Origin: Bacteroidota bacterium
GTDB lineage: Bacteria > Bacteroidota > Bacteroidia > AKYH767-A > OLB10
Assembly: GCA_016699635.1 (NCBI GenBank)
Contig: CP064983.1
Location: forward strand, 744,001 to 808,000
DNA length: 64,000 nucleotides
Direction: 5' to 3'
The notes under the pieces were generated by a model, which was given only the letters and a program-made list of their open reading frames with translations, ran no database searches and had not been told where the DNA came from. Positions within the stretch are counted from its first letter, which is position 1; each line of letters opens with the position of its first letter. Positions 36,940 through 47,900 of the stretch are shown here, in pieces. Position numbers and translations under genes: made by a program.

Positions 36940-39708
36940 ATGGACTATCAATTCAGGGAAACAGAAAAAAAATGGCAGCAATATTGGGCTGCAAACAAAA
37001 CTTTTAAGGTTGAAAATAAATCTGACAAGCCAAAGTTTTATGTGTTGGATATGTTCCCCTACCCTTCCGGTGCCGGGCTACATGTTGGCCATCCGTTAGG
37101 TTATATTGCCTCTGATATTTATTCACGCTATAAAAGACTGAAAGGTTTTAATGTTTTGCATCCAATGGGATATGATTCTTTTGGATTGCCTGCAGAACAG
37201 TATGCAATACAGACAGGTCAGCACCCGGCAATTACCACTGAGACCAACATCAATCGCTATCGTGAACAGTTGGATAAGATGGGTTTTTCATTCGATTGGG
37301 ACAGAGAAGTGCGCACCTCTGACCCCTCCTACTACAAATGGACTCAATGGATTTTTTTAAAATTGTTTGATGCATGGTATAACAATAAAAGTAATCGTGC
37401 CGAATCAATTGACAAACTGATTTCAGAATTTGAAAAAAACGGCAATAATGATATTAGTGCTGTTCATGATGAGATAGAAAATTTCACTGCTGCACAATGG
37501 AAAAACTTTGATGAAACTGAAAAAAGCCGGATACTGATGGCCTATCGCATTGCATACTTAGGCGAAGCGTATGTAAACTGGTGTCCTGCATTAGGCACCG
37601 TATTGGCCAATGACGAAGTAAAAGACGGATTGAGTGAACGTGGTGGTCATCCGGTAGAGCGTAAACTGATGAAGCAATGGAGCATGCGCATAACAGCCTA
37701 TGCTGAACGTTTGTTGCAGGGATTAGAAAATATTGATTGGAGCGATTCATTGAAAGAAGCACAGCGCAACTGGATAGGAAAATCAGAAGGAACAACCATC
37801 AGATTTTCTTTGCAGAATTCTGATGACTATATTGAAGTATTTACTACACGTCCCGACACATTATTTGGTGTTTCGTTTGTAACATTAGCACCGGAACATG
37901 AGTTGGTTGATAAAATAACAACATCATCACAACGTGCAGAAGTGCAGGATTATGTTACCAAAACAAAAAACAGAAGTGAGCGCGAACGTCAGGCTGAAGT
38001 AACACGAATCAGTGGTGTGTTTACAGGTAGCTATGTCATTCATCCTTTTACAGGCAATAAAATTCCTGTTTGGATTGGCGACTATGTACTTGCCGGTTAC
38101 GGCACTGGCGCAGTGATGGCCGTGCCTGCACATGATGAACGCGACTTTCGTTTTGCTACACATTTGGGACTCGATAGACCACAAGTGATAGAACCCAATA
38201 TAACACATGACTTCGGTAAGGGTTCATGGGATGCCAAGGAAGGAAAATTAATTAACTCCGGTTTTTTAAATGATTTGGATGTGAAATCTGCCATTAGCTG
38301 TTGTATAACAGAAATTGAAAAACAAAATCTGGGTAAAGGAAAAACAAACTACCGCCTGCGTGATGCTGTGTTTGGCCGGCAGCGTTATTGGGGCGAGCCT
38401 ATTCCAATTTATTATAAAGAAAATATTCCTGTTGCAATTCCTGAAAATGAGTTGCCTTTAGTCCTACCTGAAGTAGATAAATTTTTACCGACAGAAACCG
38501 GTGAACCTCCATTGGCAAGAGCTAAAAACTGGAAATACAAAAATCTGTTTCCATTAGAAACTACAACTATGCCTGGCTGGGCCGGCAGCAGTTGGTACTT
38601 CTTACGTTATATGGATGCAAACAACAACACTTCTTTTGCCTCTAAAGATGCTTTGAACTATTGGCAGAATGTTGATCTCTATATTGGCGGCAGCGAACAT
38701 GCAACAGGACATTTATTGTATGTACGTTTCTGGACAAAGGCATTAAAAGATTTAGGATATATAAATATTGATGAGCCTGCACAGAAATTAATCAATCAGG
38801 GAATGATACAAGGTACATCTTGTATGGTACATCGCGAAGTTGCTACAAATAAAATTATTTCGGTAGGATTAAAATCAAATTACAATACTACACTCATTCA
38901 CATTGATGTAAATCTGGTGGACAACACAGAAGTTGATATTGAAGGTTTAAAAAAATGGAGAGATGATTTTGCAACTGCTGAATTTGTAACAGAAAACGGA
39001 AAACTGATTTGCGAAACTGCCGTTGAAAAAATGAGTAAACGTTGGTATAATGTCGTAACACCAGACTCGATTTGTGAAAAATACGGTGCCGATTGCTTAC
39101 GAATGTATGAAATGTTTCTGGGACCTCTTGAACAAAGCAAACCATGGAACACCAATGGTATTGCAGGCGTATCAAATTTTATAAGAAAGCTTTGGAAACT
39201 GTATCACAACAATGGTAAATTTGAAGTAAGTAATGAAAACCGCTACAAAGGCAGAATTAAAAACGCTTCATAAAACTATAAAAAAGTTCAGGAAGATGTT
39301 GAGAAATTTTCATTCAACACTTCTGTAAGTACATTTATGATTTGTGTGAATGAGCTGACAGAACATAAATGCAATAAGCGCGAAGTACTTGAACCTTTAG
39401 CAATAATTCTTTCACCCTATGCGCCATACATTGCAGAAGAATTATGGCAACTGCTTGGCCACAGTAACTCTGTTTCTTTTGCAACTTTTCCGGAATGGAA
39501 TGAAACGTACTTAATAGAAAACGAATTTGATTATCCTGTTTCTGTAAATGGAAAAACCAGATTTAAAATTCAATTGCCTTTAAGTATTGATAAGGAAGAA
39601 ATAGAAAGACATGTGATGGCCTCTGAAGAAATGCAGAAATGGACAAATGGCAATGTACCAAAGAAAGTTATTGTTGTTCCGGGAAGAATTGTTAATGTGG
39701 TAATTTAA
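36940..39708 (+). CDS. leuS: Leucine-tRNA ligase (two compensating indels near the 3' end)
   Basis: Class I synthetase: FPYPSGAGLHVGHPLGY (HIGH motif), WCP segment, CP1 editing domain (YIEVFTTRPDTLFGVSFV ... GTGAVMAVPAHDERD), the VFGRQRYWGEPIP and TMPGWAGSSWYFLRYMD segments, and KMSKR as KMSKRWYNVV. At 39247-39249 one A appears extra, and at 39281-39285 one A appears missing; between and after these the family sequence KAELKTLHKTIKK and VQEDVEKFSFNTSVSTFM is restored. It ends with the anticodon-binding and C-terminal domains to a stop at 39708. As written, the protein ends at 39273. The gene is essential, so both indels are probably errors. Confidence 0.94.
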
Positions 39709-39749
39709 CCTTTTGAGTTAACCTGCATTTACGCCCTCGAAATATTTTG

Positions 39750-40235
39750 TTACTTATATATTACAAAAGCATCTGAAAGCACTTTATTACTTTCATGCAG
39801 TGCCCTGTCGGCAACAGAAATTTCTACTCTGAATGTGTCGGCAATTCCATTCGTTGTGAAACTTAGAAAATTTTTAACATCAACCTGAATATCTCCTTTG
39901 ATATTCTTGTTTCGCTGTTTTGGTGTAAGCATTGGAATGCGGTAATAATAGGGAATGCTGAAATTTATTGGCGTCCAACTGCCGTTGATGAGTTGCTGAT
40001 AATTACAAAAATAATTATGATAGAAATGGCTTGTCTGGTCATAAGGTGGCAAAGTATCTGCATCGCTTAACCCAATATCTCCATCGCCATCTGTAAAAGT
40101 TGTGGTGAGATAAAAACTGTTTTTCTCATAAAACTGCACTGACTTATATAACAAAACAGGCTCTATAGGATATTTTTCCTCCTTACGGCATGATGTAAGT
40201 GAGAAAATCAATAAGAGTGCAAGAACAGTTTTCAT
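39750..40235 (-). CDS. Predicted outer- or inner-membrane lipoprotein
   Basis: 161 residues with a lipoprotein signal: MKTVLALLLIFSLTSC, where the cysteine is lipidated after cleavage. The mature part has TFTDGDGDIGLSDAD, an Asp/Gly-rich loop found in a family of small Bacteroidota lipoproteins of unknown function. It starts 12 bases after the receiver-domain gene, as the last gene of the nadB run. Function not known; the acidic loop might bind calcium. Confidence 0.75.
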   Translation of the reverse strand: MKTVLALLLIFSLTSCRKEEKYPIEPVLLYKSVQFYEKNSFYLTTTFTDGDGDIGLSDADTLPPYDQTSHFYHNYFCNYQQLINGSWTPINFSIPYYYRIPMLTPKQRNKNIKGDIQVDVKNFLSFTTNGIADTFRVEISVADRALHESNKVLSDAFVIYK

Positions 40236-40247
40236 GGTTTTGTGATA

Positions 40248-40766
40248 TTAGTACCAGCCAACATGATCAGTAATCATTCCTTTAGCTTTAAGAATGATGA
40301 CTAAAATAATCATGAGTAACAATGCAGCACCAAAAGTGATGGTTAAAATCTTGTACATCCCGGCATTCTTTTTCAGTTGTGCTAACTTAAATAGATTGAA
40401 CACTGTTTTTTCTGCACGGTAGAAAGCACTTTCACCTTTCACAATATAGTCGAATGCACCGTACTTCATGGTGTCAACAGCAACTTCAATTTTATCCTGA
40501 CCTGAAAGCATGACAACTTCTGTGGCAGGATATTTTGATTTTATCTCTCTTAAAACATCTATTCCATCCATTGCATTAGCAATTTTAGAATCGAGATTGT
40601 AATCAAGAAATACAATATCAGGAACTAACTGGCCGGAAGCCAATGCCTCTTCACCTGTGGCAAAAGTGTGGATGGTAAAGTTTGACATTGCCGACAGATG
40701 ATCTTTAAGCATACTTTGCATCATTGGGTCATCATCAATGATAAATATTGTTGAGCTTTTTGACAT
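40248..40766 (-). CDS. Receiver-domain protein with C-terminal transmembrane helix (second)
   Basis: 172 residues. Receiver domain with FIIDDDP (acidic pocket), VFLDYNLDSK (phosphoacceptor), VVMLSGQD (S switch) and DYIVKGES (K). The tail has one hydrophobic helix (ILTITFGAALLLMIILVIIL) followed by a short polar end. The design matches the protein at 11238-11723: receiver, short helical linker, membrane helix and no output domain. It lies 36 bases after a stand-alone Hpt gene, which could pass phosphate to it. Confidence 0.85.
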   Translation of the reverse strand: MSKSSTIFIIDDDPMMQSMLKDHLSAMSNFTIHTFATGEEALASGQLVPDIVFLDYNLDSKIANAMDGIDVLREIKSKYPATEVVMLSGQDKIEVAVDTMKYGAFDYIVKGESAFYRAEKTVFNLFKLAQLKKNAGMYKILTITFGAALLLMIILVIILKAKGMITDHVGWY

Positions 40767-40802
40767 ATTATGACAGTAGTATTAGCATGACAAGAATACA
40801 AA

Positions 40803-41150
40803 TTAATTTTGAGCTATGAACGCTTTTAGTTCATCTTTTGATAAAGTTATCATCTCCTTAAGTTGTGCAATATCATGAGACATTTCTTCAGTTACACTCT
40901 CATTAGATGCACTATCTTCAATTTTTTTTAACAGTTGCTGTGCATGATCCATTCCCATATAGCCGGCAATTGATTTTAGGGTATGTGAGGATGTTTTGAG
41001 TTTTTTATAATCCTTATCATTAAATGATTTTTCAATAACAGGCATTTCCTCATCAGCACTCTGTATATACATCATGACATACTTCTTAACGCGGCTCATG
41101 TCGCCTTTGCTGAATCCTTTAATAAAATCGAGGTTGGTAACTTTTTCCAT
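40803..41150 (-). CDS. Stand-alone histidine phosphotransfer (Hpt) protein
   Basis: 115 residues, all-helical. The phosphorylatable histidine is in LKTSSHTLKSIAGYMGMDHAQQL, which matches the Hpt pattern H-x-L-K-x-x-x-x-x-x-G. I use the ATG at 41150; an upstream TTG at 41171 overlaps the previous gene. Hpt proteins shuttle phosphate between receivers. Neighbours are the membrane-anchored receiver downstream and a LuxE-like gene upstream. No hybrid kinase is nearby, except the sensor at the right edge, whose output is not visible. Confidence 0.85.
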   Translation of the reverse strand: MEKVTNLDFIKGFSKGDMSRVKKYVMMYIQSADEEMPVIEKSFNDKDYKKLKTSSHTLKSIAGYMGMDHAQQLLKKIEDSASNESVTEEMSHDIAQLKEMITLSKDELKAFIAQN

Positions 41151-41163
41151 ACTGCAAAAATAG

Positions 41164-42128
41164 TTATTCAATTAAAAGATTGCATCCCCGCACTTCTGCA
41201 TTATCGAACCTGCCGAGAATTTCGAAAGTGCCGTCAGCATGGACCCTTCCAATATCTTGAGTTGCAATAAAACTACAACTGTTAATATTTGCCAGATCAA
41301 TAATGTTGATTCCACCTTGTCCGGGTTTGCTTTCCGACAGTGGGTCGTTGCTGTCGCGCACAAAAACTTTCATCCATGGCGGGCATTTAAAAATACCGTT
41401 ACCGCTACTATATGCCTGCGAAAGCAGTTCTGTCATTCCATATTCTGAATGAATTGCATTCAACTGAAACGCCTCCATCAGGATAGTATGCAGTTCTTGC
41501 CTTATCATTTCTTTTCTTCGTCCTTTCATACCTCCTGTTTCCATGATAATTGTGTTCTTTAGTGGCATCGGATGTGTATGGGCAAAGTCAAGCAATGCAA
41601 AACTTACACCGATAAGTAAAGTCTTAATTCCCTTTTGTTCATTTACTATAATGGTATCTGCCAATTTTCTGAAATCATTAAGATAAAATCCACTGTTCTT
41701 CTTTCCTGTTCTTTCAATAAGATGTTGACACATATACACCAGCGATGAACCTTCGCGCTCCAGATAAGAAGGCAATAAAGCTAATATACACCATTGGTCT
41801 GCACTCGAATAATACTGATTAAATGTTTGTGTAAAAGCCTTTTCGTATAAAGAAATATCATTGACATAATGTAGTGATGGCTCTGCACCTGTAGTTCTGC
41901 TACTTGAAAAAACTATTGCTTTTGAGTCATTATTTCCTGAGACTACTTTTTTGTTTTAAAAAAACTTATTGGCAGAAAAGGAATCTGACTACCATTACTT
42001 ATCTGATTTGGCTTGATGTTTAATAATTTCAGATAGTTGCGATAAACAGCGTTATTCTCTGCCTGAAACCTAAAACTTTCAAGTGCTGTATTTTCAAAAT
42101 TAAAATTGTTTTCAAAAATTGAAATCAC
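41164..42128 (-). CDS. LuxE-like acyl-protein synthetase/acyl-CoA reductase (frameshifted)
   Basis: About 321 residues when joined. The N-terminal piece (MISIFENNFNFENTALESFRFQ ... FLPISFFKTKK) stops at 41943. After restoring one A in an A-run there, the family continues VVSGNNDSKAIVFSSSRTTGAEPSLH (the AMP-binding SSGTT-like loop), LLPSYLEREGSSLVYM, ETGGMKGRRKEM, HSEYGMTELLSQAY, and a C-terminal EVRGCNLLIE with a cysteine where LuxE-type enzymes carry the acyl-thioester. It activates a carboxylic acid with ATP and transfers it. It follows nadB by 15 bases; the substrate is unknown. Confidence 0.78.
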
Positions 42129-42143
42129 ACAGAAGCAATTAAT

Positions 42144-43700
42144 TTAATTATCTACATTAAAATGCAGTCCTTTATTTTCTGTCCTTGCCATTGCTGCTTT
42201 AATAATCAGGTATGCTACATTAATGAGGTTGCGCAATTCGCATATACGAGGAGAAATTTCCCATCTGTTATACAGGTCTTCTGTCTCTTCATATAAAAGT
42301 CGTGTACGTTCAAGCGCCCGTTTTAGTCGCATATCACTTCTGAAAATTCCAACATAGCTGCTCATTATTTCCTGCAACTCTTTTCGGCTTTGTGTAATAA
42401 GAACCATTTCTGCTGCTTCGCGTGGCGAAACTGAATTCCACTCCGGAATGTGTTCATTGTAGTGGATAAATTCCAATCGCTCTGAGGCATGCTCATAAGC
42501 ACGATGCGCAAATACAACAGCTTCGAGTAATGAATTTGACGCCAGACGATTTCCACCATGCAGTCCGGTTGACGAACATTCTCCAATTGCATAAAGATGT
42601 TGAATAGACGATTGTCCATGCTCATCAACTTTAATACCTCCACATAAATAATGTTGTGCCGGTGCAACAGGAATACAGTCTTTAGCAACATCAATGCCCA
42701 ACGACATGCATCGGTTGTAAATATTCGGGAAATGCTTTTTAAACTCTGTTATATTTAATTTTGTACAATCAAGCCAAACATAATCGTCACCACTTTTTTT
42801 CATTTCGCTATCAATTGCACGGGCAACAATATCGCGTGGCGCAAGCGACCCACGCTCATCATAGCGTTGCATAAATTCTTTGCCATCAATAGTTCGCAAC
42901 ACTGCACCAAAACCACGCACTGCCTCTGAAATGAGAAAAGATGGATAGGTTCCGGGATGATACAATGCTGTGGGATGAAATTGAATAAACTCCATGCCAT
43001 TTACTTTTCCCATGGCACGATAGGTCATGGCAATGCCATCACCGGTTGCAATAACAGGATTGGTTGTAGTCTTATAAACATGTCCTGCACCACCGGTAGC
43101 CATCACTGTAACTTTTGCAAGCATAGTTTCTACTTTGCCGGTTTTAGTATTTAAAATATATGCACCATAACATGCTATTCCCGGAGTATTACGTTTAACA
43201 ATAACACCCATGTGATGTTGCGTAATGATGTCAACAGCAAAAAGATGGGTATGTAATGTGATGTTTGGATGCTGATGTATCTGTTGAAGCAGCTTTGTTT
43301 CAATTTCAAGTCCGGTAATGTCTTTATGATGCAATACACGATGAGCGGAATGACCACCCTCCATAGCTAAATCAAAGTTGCCACTCTTGTTCTTGTCAAA
43401 TTCTGTTCCCCAGGCAATGAGTTCATTTATGCGTTCGCCACTTTCGGCTACTACCATGCGCACTATCTTCTCATCACACAATCCTGCACCACAACTCAAC
43501 GTATCCTGAACATGATGTTCTAAAGAGTCGTCCTTTGCCTCCGGCAAAACAGCAGCAATACCACCTTGTGCATATTTGGTGTTAGATTCATCTTCATTAG
43601 CCTTTGTGATGATGGTTACTTTGCCATGCTTGGCCGCCTTTAATGCGAAACTTAAGCCGGCTATTCCGCTGACTATCACCAGAAAATCGGTCTTTGTCAT
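42144..43700 (-). CDS. nadB: L-aspartate oxidase
   Basis: 518 residues. Flavoprotein of the succinate dehydrogenase type: N-terminal FAD loop, ITKANEDESNTKYAQGGIAAV, EGGHSAHRVLHHKD, GGAGHVYKTTTNP, EFIQFHPTAL, RDIVARAIDSEM, AQHYLCGGIKVDEHG and GECSSTGLHGGNRLASNSL. It makes iminoaspartate for NAD synthesis. One oddity: the first glycine of the N-terminal GxGxxG is valine (FLVIVSGIAG, V10, codon GTC at 43673-43671), where GGC is expected. That would harm FAD binding if real. It heads the run nadB - LuxE-like - Hpt - receiver - lipoprotein. Confidence 0.93.
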   Translation of the reverse strand: MTKTDFLVIVSGIAGLSFALKAAKHGKVTIITKANEDESNTKYAQGGIAAVLPEAKDDSLEHHVQDTLSCGAGLCDEKIVRMVVAESGERINELIAWGTEFDKNKSGNFDLAMEGGHSAHRVLHHKDITGLEIETKLLQQIHQHPNITLHTHLFAVDIITQHHMGVIVKRNTPGIACYGAYILNTKTGKVETMLAKVTVMATGGAGHVYKTTTNPVIATGDGIAMTYRAMGKVNGMEFIQFHPTALYHPGTYPSFLISEAVRGFGAVLRTIDGKEFMQRYDERGSLAPRDIVARAIDSEMKKSGDDYVWLDCTKLNITEFKKHFPNIYNRCMSLGIDVAKDCIPVAPAQHYLCGGIKVDEHGQSSIQHLYAIGECSSTGLHGGNRLASNSLLEAVVFAHRAYEHASERLEFIHYNEHIPEWNSVSPREAAEMVLITQSRKELQEIMSSYVGIFRSDMRLKRALERTRLLYEETEDLYNRWEISPRICELRNLINVAYLIIKAAMARTENKGLHFNVDN

Positions 43701-43761
43701 TTTATTAATCGAAATTTTAAACTAAAATAAGTCGAATATGTTTACTTTCGTAAATTAATTG

Positions 43762-43769
43762 CAAAAGTA
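43762..43769 (-). promoter_or_regulatory. Possible -7 box (TACTTTTG) upstream of nadB
   Basis: TACTTTTG on the minus strand fits TAnnTTTG and would give a leader of about 55 bases before nadB. No matching -33 box was seen at normal spacing, and the site also lies close to the divergent Nfu gene. Confidence 0.3.
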
Positions 43770-43776
43770 ACTATTC

Positions 43777-44406
43777 ATGACAACAAGAAATCATCAGGTC
43801 TATGCCGAGTTAACACCTAATCCCAACAGTGTAAAATTTGTTGCCGACAGGTTGTTGCTTTTTGAAGGCACTGTTGAATACAAATCTAAAGCCGAAGCGG
43901 TAGATTGTCCGATAGCTTATCAGTTGTTTGACTTTACCGGTATTAAGTCTGTCTTTATAACTACAAATTTTATAACTATAACAAAGGAAGCCGATATTGA
44001 TTGGTATGAAATCACCAATATCTTGCGAGAGTTTATTAAAGGGTTTTTAAATAGCGGAGAAAAATTATTTCTTAAAAATCCTTTTCCGAGCAAGCTGAAA
44101 CAAAAAGAAGTAATAGCCTCAAAAGCAGAAGAATTGGTAAAGCAACCGGTGACACAAAACCCAACTGAACATTCTGAACTGGAAGAAAAAATTATCACCA
44201 TGCTTGATGAATATGTGCGTCCTGCCGTTGAAGGTGATGGCGGTGCCATAGATTTTAAGTCGTTTAAAGATGGTGTTGTTACTGTAGTTTTAAAAGGCTC
44301 ATGCAGTGGTTGTCCTTCGTCAACATTAACGTTAAAAGCAGGAATTGAAAATTTGCTGAAACGAATGATTCCTGAAGTTTCGGAAGTGATGGCAGAAGCC
44401 GAATAG
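43777..44406 (+). CDS. Nfu-type Fe-S cluster carrier (NifU C-terminal domain)
   Basis: 209 residues. An Nfu N-terminal domain (VYAELTPNPNSVKFVADRLL ... GIKSVFITTNFITITK) precedes a NifU-type C-terminal domain (ITMLDEYVRPAVEGDGGAIDF ... GSCSGCPSSTLTLKAGIENLLK). C176 and C179 form the CxxC that binds a bridging 4Fe-4S cluster in the dimer. It delivers clusters to target enzymes. Divergent from nadB. Confidence 0.92.
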   Translation: MTTRNHQVYAELTPNPNSVKFVADRLLLFEGTVEYKSKAEAVDCPIAYQLFDFTGIKSVFITTNFITITKEADIDWYEITNILREFIKGFLNSGEKLFLKNPFPSKLKQKEVIASKAEELVKQPVTQNPTEHSELEEKIITMLDEYVRPAVEGDGGAIDFKSFKDGVVTVVLKGSCSGCPSSTLTLKAGIENLLKRMIPEVSEVMAEAE

Positions 44407-44408
44407 TT

Positions 44409-44563
44409 CTAAAAAATATTAAACCATTTGTTTTTATGCGCCATTGAAATTACCTGCGCCTTAGAATTTACATGCAGTTTGTTGTAAATATTTGCAATAT
44501 GTTTTCTAACAGTTAAAGTGCTGATGTCTGTTATTTCAGCTTTAAAACCCAAATTGCATTATT
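44409..44563 (-). pseudogene. LuxR/NarL-type HTH remnant
   Basis: The open stretch, which has no start codon, reads NLGFKAEITDISTLTVRKHIANIYNKLHVNSKAQVISMA and ends at the TAG at 44411-44409. This is the four-helix LuxR-family DNA-binding domain, with the recognition-helix pattern TVRKHIANIYNKL. A stop lies just upstream, and no receiver or sensor part is present, so only the C-terminal end of a regulator gene remains. Confidence 0.65.
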
Positions 44564-44846
44564 CAACTGTGCCAAAATAAACACCAAAACAGAAAAACAT
44601 CTGAATGCCTTTTTAATAATTAATACCGTAAAACTAAATAAACAGATTGAAATCAGGATCTTTTTTTTAAGCCAAAAAAGTCAATACTCAATTTGTAGTA
44701 TCATTCATCTGAAATATTTTCTGATTACTACATATTAAGTATTTACAATAAAATTAATTAGTAGAAATATTTGTAGCATTAAAATAATCTAATAATTCTC
44801 GGTTCAAAAGACGCAAATAAGAATACGTAGCTTTCTGAATTAAAAA
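44564..44846. other. A+T-rich upstream region of the PPC-repeat gene
   Basis: About 280 very A+T-rich bases between the LuxR remnant and the operator-like palindrome. No gene, RNA or clear hairpin is seen. It probably contains the promoter of the gene at 44940. Confidence 0.4.
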
Positions 44847-44866
44847 AATCACCAGAATTGGCGATT
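44847..44866. promoter_or_regulatory. Operator-like palindrome, copy 1 (AATCACCA/TGGCGATT)
   Basis: AATCACCAGAATTGGCGATT: 8-base arms with one mismatch around GAAT, 73 bases before the start at 44940. Near-identical perfect copies lie at 50830 and 53865. Confidence 0.5.
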
Positions 44867-44939
44867 GACAGCATACTTAAAAAGTCACATTATTGCAAAA
44901 TAGAAAATAAATTATTTCACACTTAAAAACCAAATTATT

Positions 44940-47900
44940 ATGACAACTAAAATCGCAAAAACAAAAAGGTTGTTTCACTTATCAAGAATAACCTTTTTCT
45001 TGCTATGCTTGTTCATTACAGGCTTAGCAAAAGCCGAAACAGAGCCTAATGACAGCAAGGCTCAGGCCAACACATTAACATTAAATACAGGAATGCCCGG
45101 TACTGTTGCACTCAGTGAATCTGACTGGTTTTCTGTTACCACTCCGGAAGATGGAAATCTGAATATCACCGGTACTTTTTCGAGTTACATTTATATTCAG
45201 GTTTACGATAATGATGGTACAACTAATCTCTTTCTCAATTATCATTCTGGAACCGTAACCAGAACAGTTTATGGCTTGGCAGCAGGCACCTATTATGTGC
45301 GACTATACAATTACACTGCTACGGAAACCAACACTTATACGATAACACCAAGCCTGACAGCAACGGGCTTTGCCAACGACACAGAGGATAACAGCACTCC
45401 TGCATTAGCAAATGTGTTACCTCTGAATGGAAGTGTTACCGGACATGTTGGCTACTATTACAACAACCAACGCGATACTATAGACTGGTATGCTGTTACC
45501 GTTACTCAGGATGGCACTTTAAGCTACACTATTACAAGTGAAAATGGTTTATACATTTATGCTAAACTTTATGATGGTGATGGCACAACCCAACTTGCAG
45601 GAAATTATACAGGAAGTACTGCAACTTTCTCCAGAGGTGATATGGCGCCTGGAGTATATTATATATTAATTCATGCATACTACCCTAACAGTGAATATGT
45701 ACCATATACACTATCCAATACATTAATACCTCCTGTTAGTGCAAATGACCCCTTACCAAATGAAACTTTTTCAACTGCAACACCGCTTGCTTTAAATGGC
45801 AGTACAACAGGTCATATTGGATATCGCTACAACGGAAATGTTGACGTTTATGACTGGTATAGTGTTAATACAAATGCTGATGGAGACTTATACTTTACTA
45901 TAACCAGTGATAATGGCCAGTATGTTTACGCAGAATTATTCGATGGTGATGGCATTACAAACTTAGCCGGAAACTTTACAACATCTACTGCAACATATCA
46001 TAAAGATGGTTTAGCACCGGGCACTTATTATATTCGTATCAGAACTTTTTACTCTTATGAATATACTTCTTATCAATTATCTGACAGTTTAGGTTTGCCG
46101 ATTTATGCTAATGATGCAACACCGAATGAAACTTACTCAGCAGCAACTGTACTCCCCTTGAACGATACAATTACAGGCCACATTGGATATCGTTATAACG
46201 GAAATATTGATGCTGTTGACTGGTACAGTGTGACTACCAATGCTGATGGACGTTTATATTGGACTATTACAGTTGATAACGGTCAAAATGTTTATGCAGA
46301 ACTATTTGATGGTGATGGTACTACTAACTTAGGTGGAAGTTATACGACCACAACAGCCACTTTCAATGCAAATGGTCTGGCACCGGGCATGTACTACATT
46401 CGTATTAAGACTTTCTATGCCTATCAATTTGCATCCTATCAGCTATCAAATAGTTTAGTTGAACCTATTCAGGCAAATGATGCTTTGCCAAATGACATTT
46501 ATACAACAGCTACACCACTTACACTAAATGACTCAACTACCGGTCATATTGGTTATCGCTATAACGGAAGTGTTGATGTTTATGATTGGTATGCTGTAAC
46601 TACCAATGCAGACGGTCAACTATTCTGGACAATAACTTCGCATAACGGACAATATGTTTATGCACATCTTTTTGATGGAGATGGAATAACATTGCTAGCC
46701 GGAAACTATACATCAACTACTGCCACTTTTAATGAAAACGGACTTGCTGCCGGCACTTATTATATAAGAATTAAAACATACTATGGATATGAATTTGCAC
46801 CATATACTTTAAGCAATTCACTTACGCCTGCGCTTTATACTAATGATACAGAACCAAACGGCAGTGTTGCTACGGCAGTCCCATTAGCAGTTAATACAAC
46901 TGTAACCGGACACAGTGGTTACTATTATAACAATTTAGATGATACTTTAGATTTTTATGCTATTACACTTCCTGTAGATGGTAAACTTACCTGGACAATA
47001 ACTTCAGGCAACGGACAATATGTGTATGCTCAACTTTATGATGGTGATGGTACAACTTACTTAGGTGGTAGTTATACAAATTCAACTGCTACATACACTA
47101 AAAATAATCTGGCAGCAGGCACATACTATATAAGAATAAAAACTTATTACAACAACGAGTTTACACCATATACATTAACAAATGTATTGGATCCGATGAA
47201 TTTTGCAGCAGAAAATTCTGCTGATAATGCCTATGCCATTTCTCCAACACTGCTACCTGCCAACACAGCAACAACAGGTCACATCAACTTCTATTACTAC
47301 GGAGTTAATGACACACGCGACTGGTGGGTGATGGGTTATGATGGCACAGGAGCAATGACTATTACCTGCGAATTGGAGCAAAATCATTTTGATGTTAATT
47401 ATCCTGATATTGCTTATGCAGTTTATACTGATACGGCTGCTGCTCCAATATATTCCGGCACTTGGATTAATCCCACAAATACATTAACAATTCCTTCTCC
47501 ACCCATAAGCAAATATTATTTGCGACTGACACAGTCTGCAAACACCTTTGGTGCTTATCGTTTAACAGCTGCTTATACAGAAAATTGTGCAAACAATATT
47601 ACCAGCACCTCTTCGCAAATAGTACCTTGCCTTGGCACCATTAACTATACTGTTTCAGGTGGTTTAGCAGATTATACTGTTCAGCTTTATAAAGATGGTA
47701 ATCCATTTGGTGCACCACAAACAACTTCTTCTACTGTTAGCTTCACAAATCTTGGTATTGGAACTTATTATCTCCAATCACATTCCTTCGGTGCTTCTGC
47801 TTCTTGCAATAATGTAAGTGGTAACACAGTATTCTCTGCACCTCCGGTTCCAAACATCACTCCTGGTGGTCCTACTACCTTCTGTGCAGGTGGAAATGTT

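Noticed and set aside
39241..39300. Programmed frameshifting in leuS
   Set aside because: No slippery site with downstream structure, and two opposite shifts would be required in an essential synthetase; indel errors in A-runs are simpler.
45380..47200. Regular repeats considered as a CRISPR array
   Set aside because: The unit is about 370 bases, coding and protein-conserved; there are no short repeats with unique spacers.
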